A DNA stretch of 64,000 bases from Atlanticothrix silvestris CENA357 (lineage in GTDB: Bacteria; Cyanobacteriota; Cyanobacteriia; Cyanobacteriales; Nostocaceae): the NCBI RefSeq assembly GCF_016056295.1, contig NZ_JAECZB010000003.1, forward strand, positions 1 to 64,000, in the 5' to 3' direction. Of the stretch, positions 29,099 to 38,065 are shown piece by piece (positions within the stretch are counted from its first letter, which is position 1; every line of letters starts with the position of its first letter). Both the position numbers and the translations under genes were made by a program. The notes beneath the pieces are model-generated. The model did no database searches. It had not been told where the DNA came from and saw only the letters and a program-made list of their open reading frames with translations.

Positions 29099-30058
29099 AT
29101 GAATCTAAAAACCGTAGGTATGATTAGCAGCTATCGAGGTCTTGATCAAAGAGCCGATTGGTTGTGGCAACAAAGTCCCCATCAATTTGGTGTTTGGGAC
29201 AATATCCAAATTCAGGCACTTGCAGAAAAACCAGATTTTCTGCTTATGTATCAGTTTGATTTTCCTCAACCTTCCCAGCAGCGATCGTGGTTAGATAAAT
29301 GGCGACGAAAACCGCAAAAACCAGAATTAAATATTAACTCTAGCCTGCGCGATGTTCCCAAAGATCGGGTAATTTATCTTTTGCGGGAACCACCATTGAG
29401 TGAGGTAATAGAAATCAATAAACGCAACTATCAAGAAGCACAAAAATATTGCGGTTATATTTCTGGCCCTGATGATTTTGTTCCTATTCCAGACTATATG
29501 CCTGCAATCTGGTACCATAGCAACTCATTTCGAGAATTAAATGAAATGCCACCACCAGAAAAAATTGTTCCTTGCAGTTGGGTAACTTCTGGTATTAGTC
29601 GCACAGCTAATCATCGCCAGAGATTAGAGTTTTTACAGTTGTTGCAATCAAGTGATATTAAGTTTGATTTGTATGGACGTGACTTACCTGGATGGGCAAA
29701 AAAATCTGGAGAATTGGGTAATAAATGGTATGGCATGGCACCTTACTATTACAATCTGGCAATTGAAAATTATGCTGAAAATAATTGGTATGTCAGCGAA
29801 AAAATGTGGGATGCCTTGCTAGCATGGTGTTTGCCAATTTACTATGGTGGCCCAGCGGCTGATAAATTATTACCACCTGGTAGTTTTTTGCGCTTACCCA
29901 GCTTGGATGCCAAAGGTATTGCTTATATTCAAGAAATGACTGCTACTCCTGATGCTTGGTATGCTGCCAAAGATGCGATCGCCGAAGCACGTCAAATCAT
30001 TTTACACAAACTCAATCTCCTGAATTGGTTGTCAAATTTTGTTGCTCAACACTCATAA
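29099..30058 (+). CDS. family 10 (fucosyltransferase-like) glycosyltransferase
   Basis: The C-terminal half has the GT10 donor-binding signature: YYYNLAIENYAENNWYVSEK followed by MWDALLAWCLPIYYGGP, where the Glu-Asn and Tyr-Val-Ser-Glu-Lys positions bind GDP-fucose in characterised alpha-1,3-fucosyltransferases. FDLYGRDLPGW precedes it, as usual. This suggests transfer of fucose or a related sugar to the exported glycan. The donor is inferred, not shown. The start is ATG 29099 (MNLKTVGMIS). A TTG three codons earlier is possible. It is 29 bases after the GT4 gene. Confidence 0.85.
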   Translation: MNLKTVGMISSYRGLDQRADWLWQQSPHQFGVWDNIQIQALAEKPDFLLMYQFDFPQPSQQRSWLDKWRRKPQKPELNINSSLRDVPKDRVIYLLREPPLSEVIEINKRNYQEAQKYCGYISGPDDFVPIPDYMPAIWYHSNSFRELNEMPPPEKIVPCSWVTSGISRTANHRQRLEFLQLLQSSDIKFDLYGRDLPGWAKKSGELGNKWYGMAPYYYNLAIENYAENNWYVSEKMWDALLAWCLPIYYGGPAADKLLPPGSFLRLPSLDAKGIAYIQEMTATPDAWYAAKDAIAEARQIILHKLNLLNWLSNFVAQHS

Positions 30059-30061
30059 ATT

Positions 30062-31030
30062 ATGAATGGCATTTGCACCCTTGGCAATGATTATGTTTTT
30101 GATCAACTTGTTGCTTTGCTAAATAGTATTGATGCAATATTAGGAGCCGAAACTCCTGTTTGTATCTATCCTTTTGATGAGCAAATGCAGCGCATTTCTA
30201 AAGAAATATCCCAGCGCCCTAATGTATTTATTTACGATAATCAAGATGTAATCAACCGCTGGGATCAATTTATGTTAGAGGCTAGCCCCGCTAGCATGAA
30301 CAGAGATAAATATAGAATTTATGGCGGTCATCGACGATTTTGCGCCTTTGATGGCCCCTTTGATAACTTTATTTATATGGATGCTGATACTCTAGTGATG
30401 AATTCACTAGATTTGGTTTTTGAAAAGTTGAATGAGTATGATTGTGTAGTCTACGATTTTCAATTTAAACATCCAGACAAAGTTTATAACATAAATTCAT
30501 CTAAATTATTCAAAGTTTTTGATGAAGAACGTATTCAAAAAGAAATATTTTGTTCAGGATTTTACGCTTCTAAAAAAGGTCTCTTTCCTGAAGAACAAAT
30601 AGCAAAATTATCATTTTATCTAAAAGCCGGTGAGCAGGAAATACTTTATCCTACCGGAGACCAGCCAGTTCTCAACTATATGTTTATGAGATCGGGTATA
30701 CAAGTTTATAACTTGGCTCATTACTTACCAAATAACCAAATAACTGGATGTTCCGTTACTTCTAAACATTTTGAAGAAAAAGATAAAATTTTGTACGACC
30801 AAGATAATCGATTAACTTACATCCATTATATTGGTATTCCTCCCAGAGTTAATCAAGCAGTGTGTGCTGGAGAAAATATAGATTTTCCCTATCGGGATTT
30901 ATTTCTTCACTACCGTTATCTTCACGAACCCAATAAACGTCCTATCTTTAAAAATACTCCAAAACCTTATAATGCTCCACCACCAAATTTGCTAACAAGA
31001 GCTTTAAAGAAAATCAACTTTATTAACTAA
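30062..31030 (+). CDS. DxD glycosyltransferase-like protein, paralogue 1 of 3
   Basis: The protein starts NGICTLGNDYVFDQLVALL, has a GT-A metal-binding DNFIYMDADTLVM near residue 105, FCSGFYASKKG, and ends with RLTYIHYIGI and YRDLFLHYRYLHEP. The fold and the Asp-x-Asp resemble GT8-type nucleotide-sugar transferases. I believe public databases name such proteins after Nostoc punctiforme loci (Npun_R2821/Npun_R2822 family). It starts three bases after the GT10 stop. The two next genes are diverged copies. Confidence 0.8.
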   Translation: MNGICTLGNDYVFDQLVALLNSIDAILGAETPVCIYPFDEQMQRISKEISQRPNVFIYDNQDVINRWDQFMLEASPASMNRDKYRIYGGHRRFCAFDGPFDNFIYMDADTLVMNSLDLVFEKLNEYDCVVYDFQFKHPDKVYNINSSKLFKVFDEERIQKEIFCSGFYASKKGLFPEEQIAKLSFYLKAGEQEILYPTGDQPVLNYMFMRSGIQVYNLAHYLPNNQITGCSVTSKHFEEKDKILYDQDNRLTYIHYIGIPPRVNQAVCAGENIDFPYRDLFLHYRYLHEPNKRPIFKNTPKPYNAPPPNLLTRALKKINFIN

Positions 31031-31039
31031 GGATAATTT

Positions 31040-31930
31040 ATGAATCGGGGAATTTATATAGTTGCTAATGATCGGGTAATTGATAATGCGATCGCACTAC
31101 TCAATAGCATTCGCTGTTACGATGCGGAAGTTTTAGTTTATCTCATACCATTTAATGAAAATTATCACAAAGTTTTAGATACACTTGCAACTTTACATAA
31201 CGTCCAAATTTTTCCTAATCTCCAACTTATTGAACAATTTACCAACCGCATAGGAGAAATTTTTGACAGAGATTTTTTAGCCTTACCTAACAAAATGCGA
31301 AAGTTAGTTGCGTGGTTTGGCCCTTTAGACGAATTTATTTATATTGATACAGATATTGTTGTTTTTGAAAAAATTGCTGACAACTTAGACAAACTTGCAG
31401 AAGTTGACTTCTTTTGTTGTGATTATCACCACGCTAATGATAAATTACGAAATATTTTTTCTCCTTTGGTAAAAGAACAGAAAATTTTTACCGATGAGCA
31501 ATTAGAAGACGTTTTTAACAGTGGCTTTTGGGCTTCCAGAAAGGGAGTTATTACTGAGCAACAAATGGATGACGCTTTGTGCGAGTGTGCTATGCATCGC
31601 GAATACTTTGATTTTTCTGAAGGTGTCACAGACCAACCAATTCTCAATTATCTTGTTCTCAAACTTATTTCTAAACGTGGCAATCTTGTCAAAATTCCAG
31701 GAGGAGGCCCTGGTAGCTGGGCAGGTTCTCGAAATTTCCAGCAGCGAGAGTATGTCCTCTATGACCGAGGACAGCAACTAAAATATCTCCACTGGGCTGG
31801 CACACGGATGAAAACTGGTAGCCCCTATTGGGAATTGTGGGAACACTATCGCTATCTACATGAAGGTAGATTGGCCTTTGTACCAAAACTGACTCGCCGT
31901 TTATTTCCCTTTATTGTTGCCCGCACTTGA
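31040..31930 (+). CDS. DxD glycosyltransferase-like protein, paralogue 2 of 3
   Basis: The most divergent of the three copies: NRGIYIVANDRVIDNAIALL, then DEFIYIDTDIVVF in place of the other copies' DADT, FNSGFWASRKG, QLKYLHWAGT, and WEHYRYLHEG. It lacks the Cys-rich C-terminal region of paralogue 1. The motif order and spacing are kept, so the catalytic fold should be intact. AAGGA lies upstream of ATG 31040, nine bases after the previous stop. The role in the glycan pathway is inferred from position. Confidence 0.8.
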   Translation: MNRGIYIVANDRVIDNAIALLNSIRCYDAEVLVYLIPFNENYHKVLDTLATLHNVQIFPNLQLIEQFTNRIGEIFDRDFLALPNKMRKLVAWFGPLDEFIYIDTDIVVFEKIADNLDKLAEVDFFCCDYHHANDKLRNIFSPLVKEQKIFTDEQLEDVFNSGFWASRKGVITEQQMDDALCECAMHREYFDFSEGVTDQPILNYLVLKLISKRGNLVKIPGGGPGSWAGSRNFQQREYVLYDRGQQLKYLHWAGTRMKTGSPYWELWEHYRYLHEGRLAFVPKLTRRLFPFIVART

Positions 31931-31946
31931 TATTAGGAGTATCCCC

Positions 31947-32981
31947 ATGATCAATGGTATTTACACCCTGGCCAATGATGTTGTCTATGACCAACTAATT
32001 GCCTTGCTTAACAGCATCGAAGTTAATGCTGGTAGAGAAATTCCTGTTTGTGTAATTCCTTATGATGAACGGCTAGACAAAGTGCGGGCAGAGGTGGCGC
32101 GCAGAGATCATGTCACGCTATTTGAAGAATCTGACTCCATCGCTTACTGGGATGATTTTGCCACCCAGGTATGGAAAAATTACCCAAGGGCACAAACAAA
32201 TTGGCGAAAACGGGGCTTGTCAGAACTTTATCGTCTACCAATGCACCGCAAACTTTGTGGTTTAGATGGTTCTTTTGATAAGTTTATTTATTTTGATGCG
32301 GATACTTTATTAATGAGTCCTATAGACTACATTTATGAAAAGTTAGATAGCTTTGATTGGGTAGTACACGATTTTCAATATAAGTCGGAATTAAAATATA
32401 TTTTTGATGCTCCACAAGAGTTTTTGCACCAGATTTTCAGTGAAGAAAACTTGCAAAATAAAGTATTTTGTGCAGGTTGGTTTGCAACCAAAAAACATGT
32501 TTTTTCTCAAGAAATGTTAGCAAATCTCCTCGAAAAATTAAAGGCTGGTGAAGCCGAGGTTATGGCTTTAGGAGGGCCTGACCAATCTTTATTTAACTAT
32601 ATGGTATTGCAAAGTGGCATCTCATACTATAACTTTGCTTATCATGACTTAGAGAGGGCAACTGGTAGCCATTGGTCTTCTAAATTTGATGTGGTAGATA
32701 ACGTCTTATATGACCAAGAACGTCGGCTCACATATCTGCACTATATGAGTATAGGTGCATCAACATTTACTCAACTTTGCCTCGGTGAAGATATGAATAT
32801 TCCATACCGTGATGTATTTTTACATTATCGCTACTTAAAATCGCCAGAAGAAAGACCTACAAGCTTTAAGCATCCGAGTTTGCTAATGAATCTGCAAAAA
32901 AATAGTACAAGTTTTGTCAACAAAAAAATTGGCAACATTAAGCTAAAATATCGTAATTTTAAGGATAAACTCGCTCAATAA
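31947..32981 (+). CDS. DxD glycosyltransferase-like protein, paralogue 3 of 3
   Basis: Closest to paralogue 1: NGIYTLANDVVYDQLIALL, DKFIYFDADTLLM, FCAGWFATKKH, RLTYLHYMSI and YRDVFLHYRYLKSP appear in the same order. ATG 31947 is chosen because AGGAG precedes it by eight bases. The frame is open to 31914, which would overlap paralogue 2. It has an insert around residue 70-90 (YPRAQTNWRKRGLSELY) absent from paralogue 2. The C-terminal tail is basic. Confidence 0.8.
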   Translation: MINGIYTLANDVVYDQLIALLNSIEVNAGREIPVCVIPYDERLDKVRAEVARRDHVTLFEESDSIAYWDDFATQVWKNYPRAQTNWRKRGLSELYRLPMHRKLCGLDGSFDKFIYFDADTLLMSPIDYIYEKLDSFDWVVHDFQYKSELKYIFDAPQEFLHQIFSEENLQNKVFCAGWFATKKHVFSQEMLANLLEKLKAGEAEVMALGGPDQSLFNYMVLQSGISYYNFAYHDLERATGSHWSSKFDVVDNVLYDQERRLTYLHYMSIGASTFTQLCLGEDMNIPYRDVFLHYRYLKSPEERPTSFKHPSLLMNLQKNSTSFVNKKIGNIKLKYRNFKDKLAQ

Positions 32982-33172
32982 AGCTGATTTAGCTAATTAA
33001 AACTGGATAAGTTCCCTTATATCCCTTATTTTCTCCATCTTTGCTCTGAATCCTTACTAATTGGCTTCCCTCCCCAAATATTTTGACAAGCCAAGAACTG
33101 ATAGCATCCCAATTTTTGTCAAAATATTAAACAGGGTAAGGCTGACAATTAAAAAATGGGAGTATCTTTAAC

Positions 33173-34066
33173 ATGGATTCAGGAGAAAGAAATTTTTGCT
33201 TTTGTACTTATGCTGCTGGGAAGATTTATCGTGCTTTAGTAAAAAATCTCCTCAGTGACATAGAAAAATTTGCGCCCAAGATTCCTGTAATACTTTATAC
33301 TGATAGACCCCAGGAGTTTGATGAATATAAATTCAATAAAAACATTTTAGTATTTGGACATCATAGACAAGGGGTTTTACATTACCATGAACGCAGATTT
33401 GCCATTGCTAAAGCTTTATTAACGTTCAATTCATGTATGTATCTTGACGCAGATGTCCGAATTTGTGCGCCAGTACCGCAATATCAGCAATGGCTACCTG
33501 GAATAACAGCAAGAAGTTGTACCAGCATGTTAAAGCATTTTCAAGAACGAATTAATAAAACAAATCCACCCCCAGCAAGTGTCATTCAACAATTTGAAAT
33601 GCTCAAGAAAATGGCTCGAAAGTTAAATGTAGATATAGATACTGAGGATATTACATGGATAAATGAATTCTTATTTGTTGTGACGCGAGATTCTGGTAAA
33701 GAAGTGCAGTTTCTCAAAAATTGGGAAAAATTAGCACTTTATGCCGAATTAAATAGTCTGCATAAACATCCAGCTTATGCTATGGGATTAGCAGCTGCTA
33801 AAGCTGGTTTTTCAGTGAGGCATGATGTTATGGAAGGACTTGACTTTTTCGACGATAGGATTGAAAAGGTGAGGATTGCATCAGGACAATCACAGCGTAA
33901 TACAAAGCTTGCTTACTTTGAAACTCAGCAAAGAATTGAGAACTCTCATAATTCAACTTCTCAAAAAATCAGGAAAAAACTTACTAAATATTCTGAATAT
34001 TTATATTATGCAGTTAGACTGAAAATTAATACCCTGTTAAAGGATTATAAATTTTACTATCGGTAA
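33173..34066 (+). CDS. putative glycosyltransferase with DxD motif
   Basis: The 297-residue protein starts FCFCTYAAGKIYRALVKNLL, has PVILYTDRPQEFDE, then CMYLDADVRI near residue 95, a GT-A type Asp-x-Asp. INEFLFVVTRDSGKE and AAAKAGFSVRHD follow. It does not share the TYxHY or HYRYL signatures of the three preceding paralogues, so it is a separate lineage. A gap of 191 bases suggests its own promoter or a looser operon end. The C-terminus is Lys/Tyr-rich. Family membership beyond a GT-A fold is not clear. Confidence 0.65.
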   Translation: MDSGERNFCFCTYAAGKIYRALVKNLLSDIEKFAPKIPVILYTDRPQEFDEYKFNKNILVFGHHRQGVLHYHERRFAIAKALLTFNSCMYLDADVRICAPVPQYQQWLPGITARSCTSMLKHFQERINKTNPPPASVIQQFEMLKKMARKLNVDIDTEDITWINEFLFVVTRDSGKEVQFLKNWEKLALYAELNSLHKHPAYAMGLAAAKAGFSVRHDVMEGLDFFDDRIEKVRIASGQSQRNTKLAYFETQQRIENSHNSTSQKIRKKLTKYSEYLYYAVRLKINTLLKDYKFYYR

Positions 34067-34096
34067 TTAACTTCATTAGTTCTGAGGGGATAATAA

Positions 34097-34152
34097 GTTC
34101 GTAATCAGGACTTTATTCCTGAATTTTAAGCACTAAAGTGCTTACTACAAAC
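34097..34152. repeat. MITE-like palindromic element, copy 1 (56 bp)
   Basis: It begins GTTCGTAATCAGG and ends CACTAAAGTGCTTACTACAAAC. The ends are related as inverted repeats (GTTyGTA.T.AG), and the inside holds the small hairpins AGGACT..AGTCCT-type and AGCACTAAAGTGCT. Copy 2 is at 63518-63575. It sits between convergent gene ends. Confidence 0.75.
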
Positions 34153-34185
34153 CAATCAAAATGAATGAGACATATCACTAAATAT

Positions 34186-37100
34186 CTAACGATACAGCCA
34201 TACTCGAAGTAGCGAAAGTAGCTGCTCAGTATCTACAGGTTTGGTGATGTAGTCAGAAGCTCCAGCTTCGATGCACTTTTCGCGATCGCCTGGCATGGCT
34301 TTGGCGGTTAAAGCAATAATTGGCAGGGTGCGAAACTTTGGTTGCTGGCGAATGGCACGGGTAGTCTCATAACCATCCATTTCTGGCATCATGACATCCA
34401 TGAGGACAATATTAGTCTCAGGATTAGCTTGCAACATCTCAATACCATCTCGACCATTTTCGGCAAACAATACCTCCATTTGATAACTTTCTAAAAAGCT
34501 GGTTAGGGCAAAAATATTTCGCAAATCATCATCTACAATCAGAATTTTCCGATTAGTAAGTACCGGATCGGTTTGGTGCAATTGCTCTAATATCTGACGC
34601 TTTGGTTGGGGTAAATTAGCCTGGACTCGATGTAAAAATAAAGCAGTTTCATCTAATAAACGCTCAGGCGATCGCACATTTTTGATGATAATTGTCTCTG
34701 CTAGTCCCCTGAGTTGGGTATCTTCTTGTCGAGTCAGTTCTTTGCCTGTGTAAATAATAATTGGCAATTTCAATAGGCTAGGCTCTTGCTTAATCTGCTC
34801 AATTAGTTCTAATCCACTCATATCGGGTAGACCTAGATCTAGCACGATACAATCAAATCGCTGGGATTTCAAAATTAAAAGCGCTTCTGCTCCCGTACCC
34901 ACCGCTGTACTTTGCACATCATTATTACCAATCAATTCAATAATACTTTGAGCTTGTACAGGGTCATCTTCTATGACTAAGAGATTCCTAACTTTGCGCT
35001 CAATAAAGCCTTTAATATCAGTGAAGACTTGAGTTAGTATTTCTGGGGATACAGGTTTTTGTAAATAAGTAATTGCTCCTAGCTGTAGACCCCTTTGCTC
35101 TCTGTCATCTACAGAAAATATATGTACTGGAATGTGTCTGGTTTCTGGGTCATGTTTGAGACGATCTAACATCGTCCAACCATCCATCTCTGGCATGTGG
35201 ATATCTAGGGTAATAGCATCGGGCTTAAAGTGCTGTGCTAGGGCTAAACCTTGCTTGCTTTGTAAAGCAACTATCACTTTAAAGTCTTGCTGACGAGCCA
35301 TTTCTAGTAAGATGCGGGCGAACTTATCATCATCTTCGACAACCAATAAGACGCGATCGCCTGGTTCAATTACTTCGCGATCGTCGGCAATTTCATTAGG
35401 GAAATTAGGTACTAGCTGCGCTAATGGTGTGGTAGGTAATGGGGGTAATGGGGAGAGAACTTCTACTCTTTTTCTTGGTTTCTGAGTCGTTCTTTGAGCA
35501 TTTCCTGAATAAGTCTGGGGTAGATAAAAAGTGAAAGTACTTCCTTGATCTGGTTGGCTGACTATTTCAATTCTCCCCCCCAACAGTTGAGCTAATTCAC
35601 GGCTGATCGATAAGCCTAAGCCAGTTCCTCCGTACTTACGGCTGGTTGTGCCATCTGCCTGTTGAAATGCTTCAAAAATAATCTTTTGCTTATCCTGAGG
35701 AATACCAATACCCGTATCACTAACTGCAAACGCAATCATTGGATTATCAGAGTGTTCTACTTCCGTAACCATGCTAATTTGTAACTTTACATTTCCTTGC
35801 TCAGTAAACTTAAAAGCGTTAGCCAATAGATTTTTCAGTACTTGTTGCAGGCGTTTGGGATCGTGAGAAATAACATCTGGCAAGTTATCGTCTAATTCAA
35901 TGGCAAATCTGAGTCCTTTGTTTTGGGCTATTTGAGCAAAGGTTCGCTCTAGAGAACTTTGTAAATCTGCCAAAGAGATTTGCTCAATATCTACTGATAG
36001 AGTTCCCGATTCAATTTTCGCTAAATCTAAAATGTCATTGATTAATTCCAACAAATCTGTACCAGCAGAGTAGATAGTCCGGCTGTACTCTACTTGTTTG
36101 TCGCTTAAATTACCCCCTGGATTATCTGCCAGTAGCCTAGCTAAAATTAACAGGCTATTAAGTGGTGTCCGCAGCTCATGGGACATGTTCGCCAGAAATT
36201 CTGATTTATATTTAGAAGATAAAGCCAGTTGCTCTGCTTTATCTTGCAATGACTGTCTTGCTCGTTCAATTTCTTGATTCTTGCGGGCAACTTCCCGGTT
36301 TTGTACCTCTAATAATTCCGCCTTTTCTTCTAGTTCTTCGTTAAGCTGCTGTAATTCTTCGTTAGATTGCTTCAACTCTTCTTGCTGCTGCTTTAAGAGT
36401 AATTGTGATTCTTCTAACTCTTGTGCCTGCTGTTCTAAACGTTGATTACTTTGTTTTAATTCTTCTTGTTGCAGTTGTAATTCTTCTGTTAAAGCAACAG
36501 ACTCTTCCAACAAATGCTGAGTTTGCCCGCTTGAGGCAATATTATTCAAAAATACACCAATAATTTCACTAAATTGCTCTAAAAATGCCAGATGCAGCTC
36601 ACTAAAACGCCCAAAAGAAGCAAGTTCAATGACGGCGTTTACTTCGTTTTCAAATAGTATCGGCAAGACAATAATATTCAGTGGCAATGCTTCTCCCAAT
36701 CCAGAACTGATACGAATGTAATCGTTAGGAACTTCAGTTAAGAGAATTTTTTGCTTTTCTAAGGCACATTGTCCTACCAGCCCTTCGCCTAAGCGAAACT
36801 GATTTGCTAAATTTTTGCGCTCTTGATAAGCATAGCTATTCATTAGCTTCAGTACAGGCTGGTTATCAATCGAGTCCATCACATAAAAAACGCCTTGCTG
36901 TGCCCCAACCAGTGGTGCCAGATTCGACAGTATCAAACGAGATACACTTTCCAGAGTTCTCTTTCCTTGGAGTATCTGGGTAAATTCAGCCAAATTCGAC
37001 TTCAGCCAATTTTGCTCATCATTTTTTTGATTGGTGTTTCGCAGATTTACAATCATCTGGTTGAAGGTTCGCGTCAGTACGCCAATTTCATCTTGGCGAT

Positions 37101-37809
37101 CGCTGTTTGGTAAGCTCACAAATAAATTGCCATCTGCAACATTTTCCGCCACTTCAGAAAATTGCTTCAATGGTCTAGAGATATATCGAGTCAGGATGAA
37201 CCCTATCAAAGCTAAGATTAAAGATAATATTGGAATGCTATAAGTAATTATGTTTAAGGTTTGCTGAGAAACCGCTTGTGCTTTTTGAGACCGCTGCTGT
37301 AACAGCACATCCTCCTCAGCCTCCATAGCCCCAATAATCTGCCGGATTTCATCCGTCAATTGCTTGCCTTGGTCTGTTAAAACAGCTTTTTGAGCAGCTT
37401 CTAAGCCTTGGTTTTGTCGCAGATCGATTACTTGTTTCATTACAGCCAATCTCTTGCTGATTAGTGGCTGCAACCTATCAAACCGACTTTGTTGGATGAA
37501 GTTATCTGCTGTTAATTTTTGAAGTTCCTGAAGTTTTTGATCCAGCACTTTCGTCGCAATGTTATAAGGTTCTAGATAACGCTGTTCTCCTGTAATTATG
37601 TAACCGCGTTGCCCAGTTTCAGCATTTCTCAGTTCTAGATTCAGATCTTTGAGTTTACTGAGTACTTCGTATGTGTGGCTTTCTCGGCGCGAAGTTTTAA
37701 TAAGTTCATTAGTACTTTGGTAGGAGATTAGACCAATCGTGGTTAGAATCGCCAGACTTATCGCAAAACCAGATCCAATCTTGGTTCCAATCTTCAAACT
37801 TTTCAACAT
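34186..37809 (-). CDS. hybrid sensor histidine kinase, CHASE3-HAMP-GAF-HisKA-HATPase with three receivers
   Basis: A 1207-residue membrane sensor. A membrane helix at about 11-30 and another at about 188-207 flank an extracytoplasmic CHASE3-type region (RNAETGQRGYIITGEQRYLEPY). HAMP spans about 208-260 and GAF about 280-425. A Gln/Glu-rich coiled coil runs about 435-530, then MSHELRTPLNS with phosphoacceptor His544. HATPase has DTGIGIP and GGTGLGLSI. Receivers follow, with TLDIHMPEMDG, VLDLGLPDMSG and LMDVMMPEMDG. The second ends IIIKNVRSPE and may lack normal phosphorylation-switch packing. The signal is unknown. It is convergent with the glycan cluster's end. Confidence 0.95.
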   Translation of the reverse strand: MLKSLKIGTKIGSGFAISLAILTTIGLISYQSTNELIKTSRRESHTYEVLSKLKDLNLELRNAETGQRGYIITGEQRYLEPYNIATKVLDQKLQELQKLTADNFIQQSRFDRLQPLISKRLAVMKQVIDLRQNQGLEAAQKAVLTDQGKQLTDEIRQIIGAMEAEEDVLLQQRSQKAQAVSQQTLNIITYSIPILSLILALIGFILTRYISRPLKQFSEVAENVADGNLFVSLPNSDRQDEIGVLTRTFNQMIVNLRNTNQKNDEQNWLKSNLAEFTQILQGKRTLESVSRLILSNLAPLVGAQQGVFYVMDSIDNQPVLKLMNSYAYQERKNLANQFRLGEGLVGQCALEKQKILLTEVPNDYIRISSGLGEALPLNIIVLPILFENEVNAVIELASFGRFSELHLAFLEQFSEIIGVFLNNIASSGQTQHLLEESVALTEELQLQQEELKQSNQRLEQQAQELEESQLLLKQQQEELKQSNEELQQLNEELEEKAELLEVQNREVARKNQEIERARQSLQDKAEQLALSSKYKSEFLANMSHELRTPLNSLLILARLLADNPGGNLSDKQVEYSRTIYSAGTDLLELINDILDLAKIESGTLSVDIEQISLADLQSSLERTFAQIAQNKGLRFAIELDDNLPDVISHDPKRLQQVLKNLLANAFKFTEQGNVKLQISMVTEVEHSDNPMIAFAVSDTGIGIPQDKQKIIFEAFQQADGTTSRKYGGTGLGLSISRELAQLLGGRIEIVSQPDQGSTFTFYLPQTYSGNAQRTTQKPRKRVEVLSPLPPLPTTPLAQLVPNFPNEIADDREVIEPGDRVLLVVEDDDKFARILLEMARQQDFKVIVALQSKQGLALAQHFKPDAITLDIHMPEMDGWTMLDRLKHDPETRHIPVHIFSVDDREQRGLQLGAITYLQKPVSPEILTQVFTDIKGFIERKVRNLLVIEDDPVQAQSIIELIGNNDVQSTAVGTGAEALLILKSQRFDCIVLDLGLPDMSGLELIEQIKQEPSLLKLPIIIYTGKELTRQEDTQLRGLAETIIIKNVRSPERLLDETALFLHRVQANLPQPKRQILEQLHQTDPVLTNRKILIVDDDLRNIFALTSFLESYQMEVLFAENGRDGIEMLQANPETNIVLMDVMMPEMDGYETTRAIRQQPKFRTLPIIALTAKAMPGDREKCIEAGASDYITKPVDTEQLLSLLRVWLYR

Positions 37810-37852
37810 TTAGGGCTTTTCTTCAAATTACTTTTGCTACTGTTACAACTAT

Positions 37853-37886
37853 TTTGACATTCTCCGGGCTAAAGCCACGGTGATTA
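37853..37886. other. solo IS200/IS605- or IS607-type end hairpin
   Basis: GACATTCTCC and ACGGTGATT bracket a hairpin CCGGGC-TAAA-GCC(A)CGG (37864-37880). This arrangement resembles the conserved 3' end of TnpB-carrying elements in cyanobacteria, but no tnpA or tnpB frame lies beside it. It may be a remnant, or a copy of the end only. Confidence 0.4.
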
Positions 37887-38065
37887 TCAAAGCTTGTTAC
37901 CAACAAATCTTTAACCGTAGTTGATCTACAAGCGTTCTTAACAGCATTTACGATAAATATCTCTTGCAGGCGTATCAAAATATATTAATTTGATCAACCC
38001 CCAATTTCCTCTTTGATATGTAAAATGGTCAGCGTATCTTGCTTGATTCATCCAGGCGATCGCTC

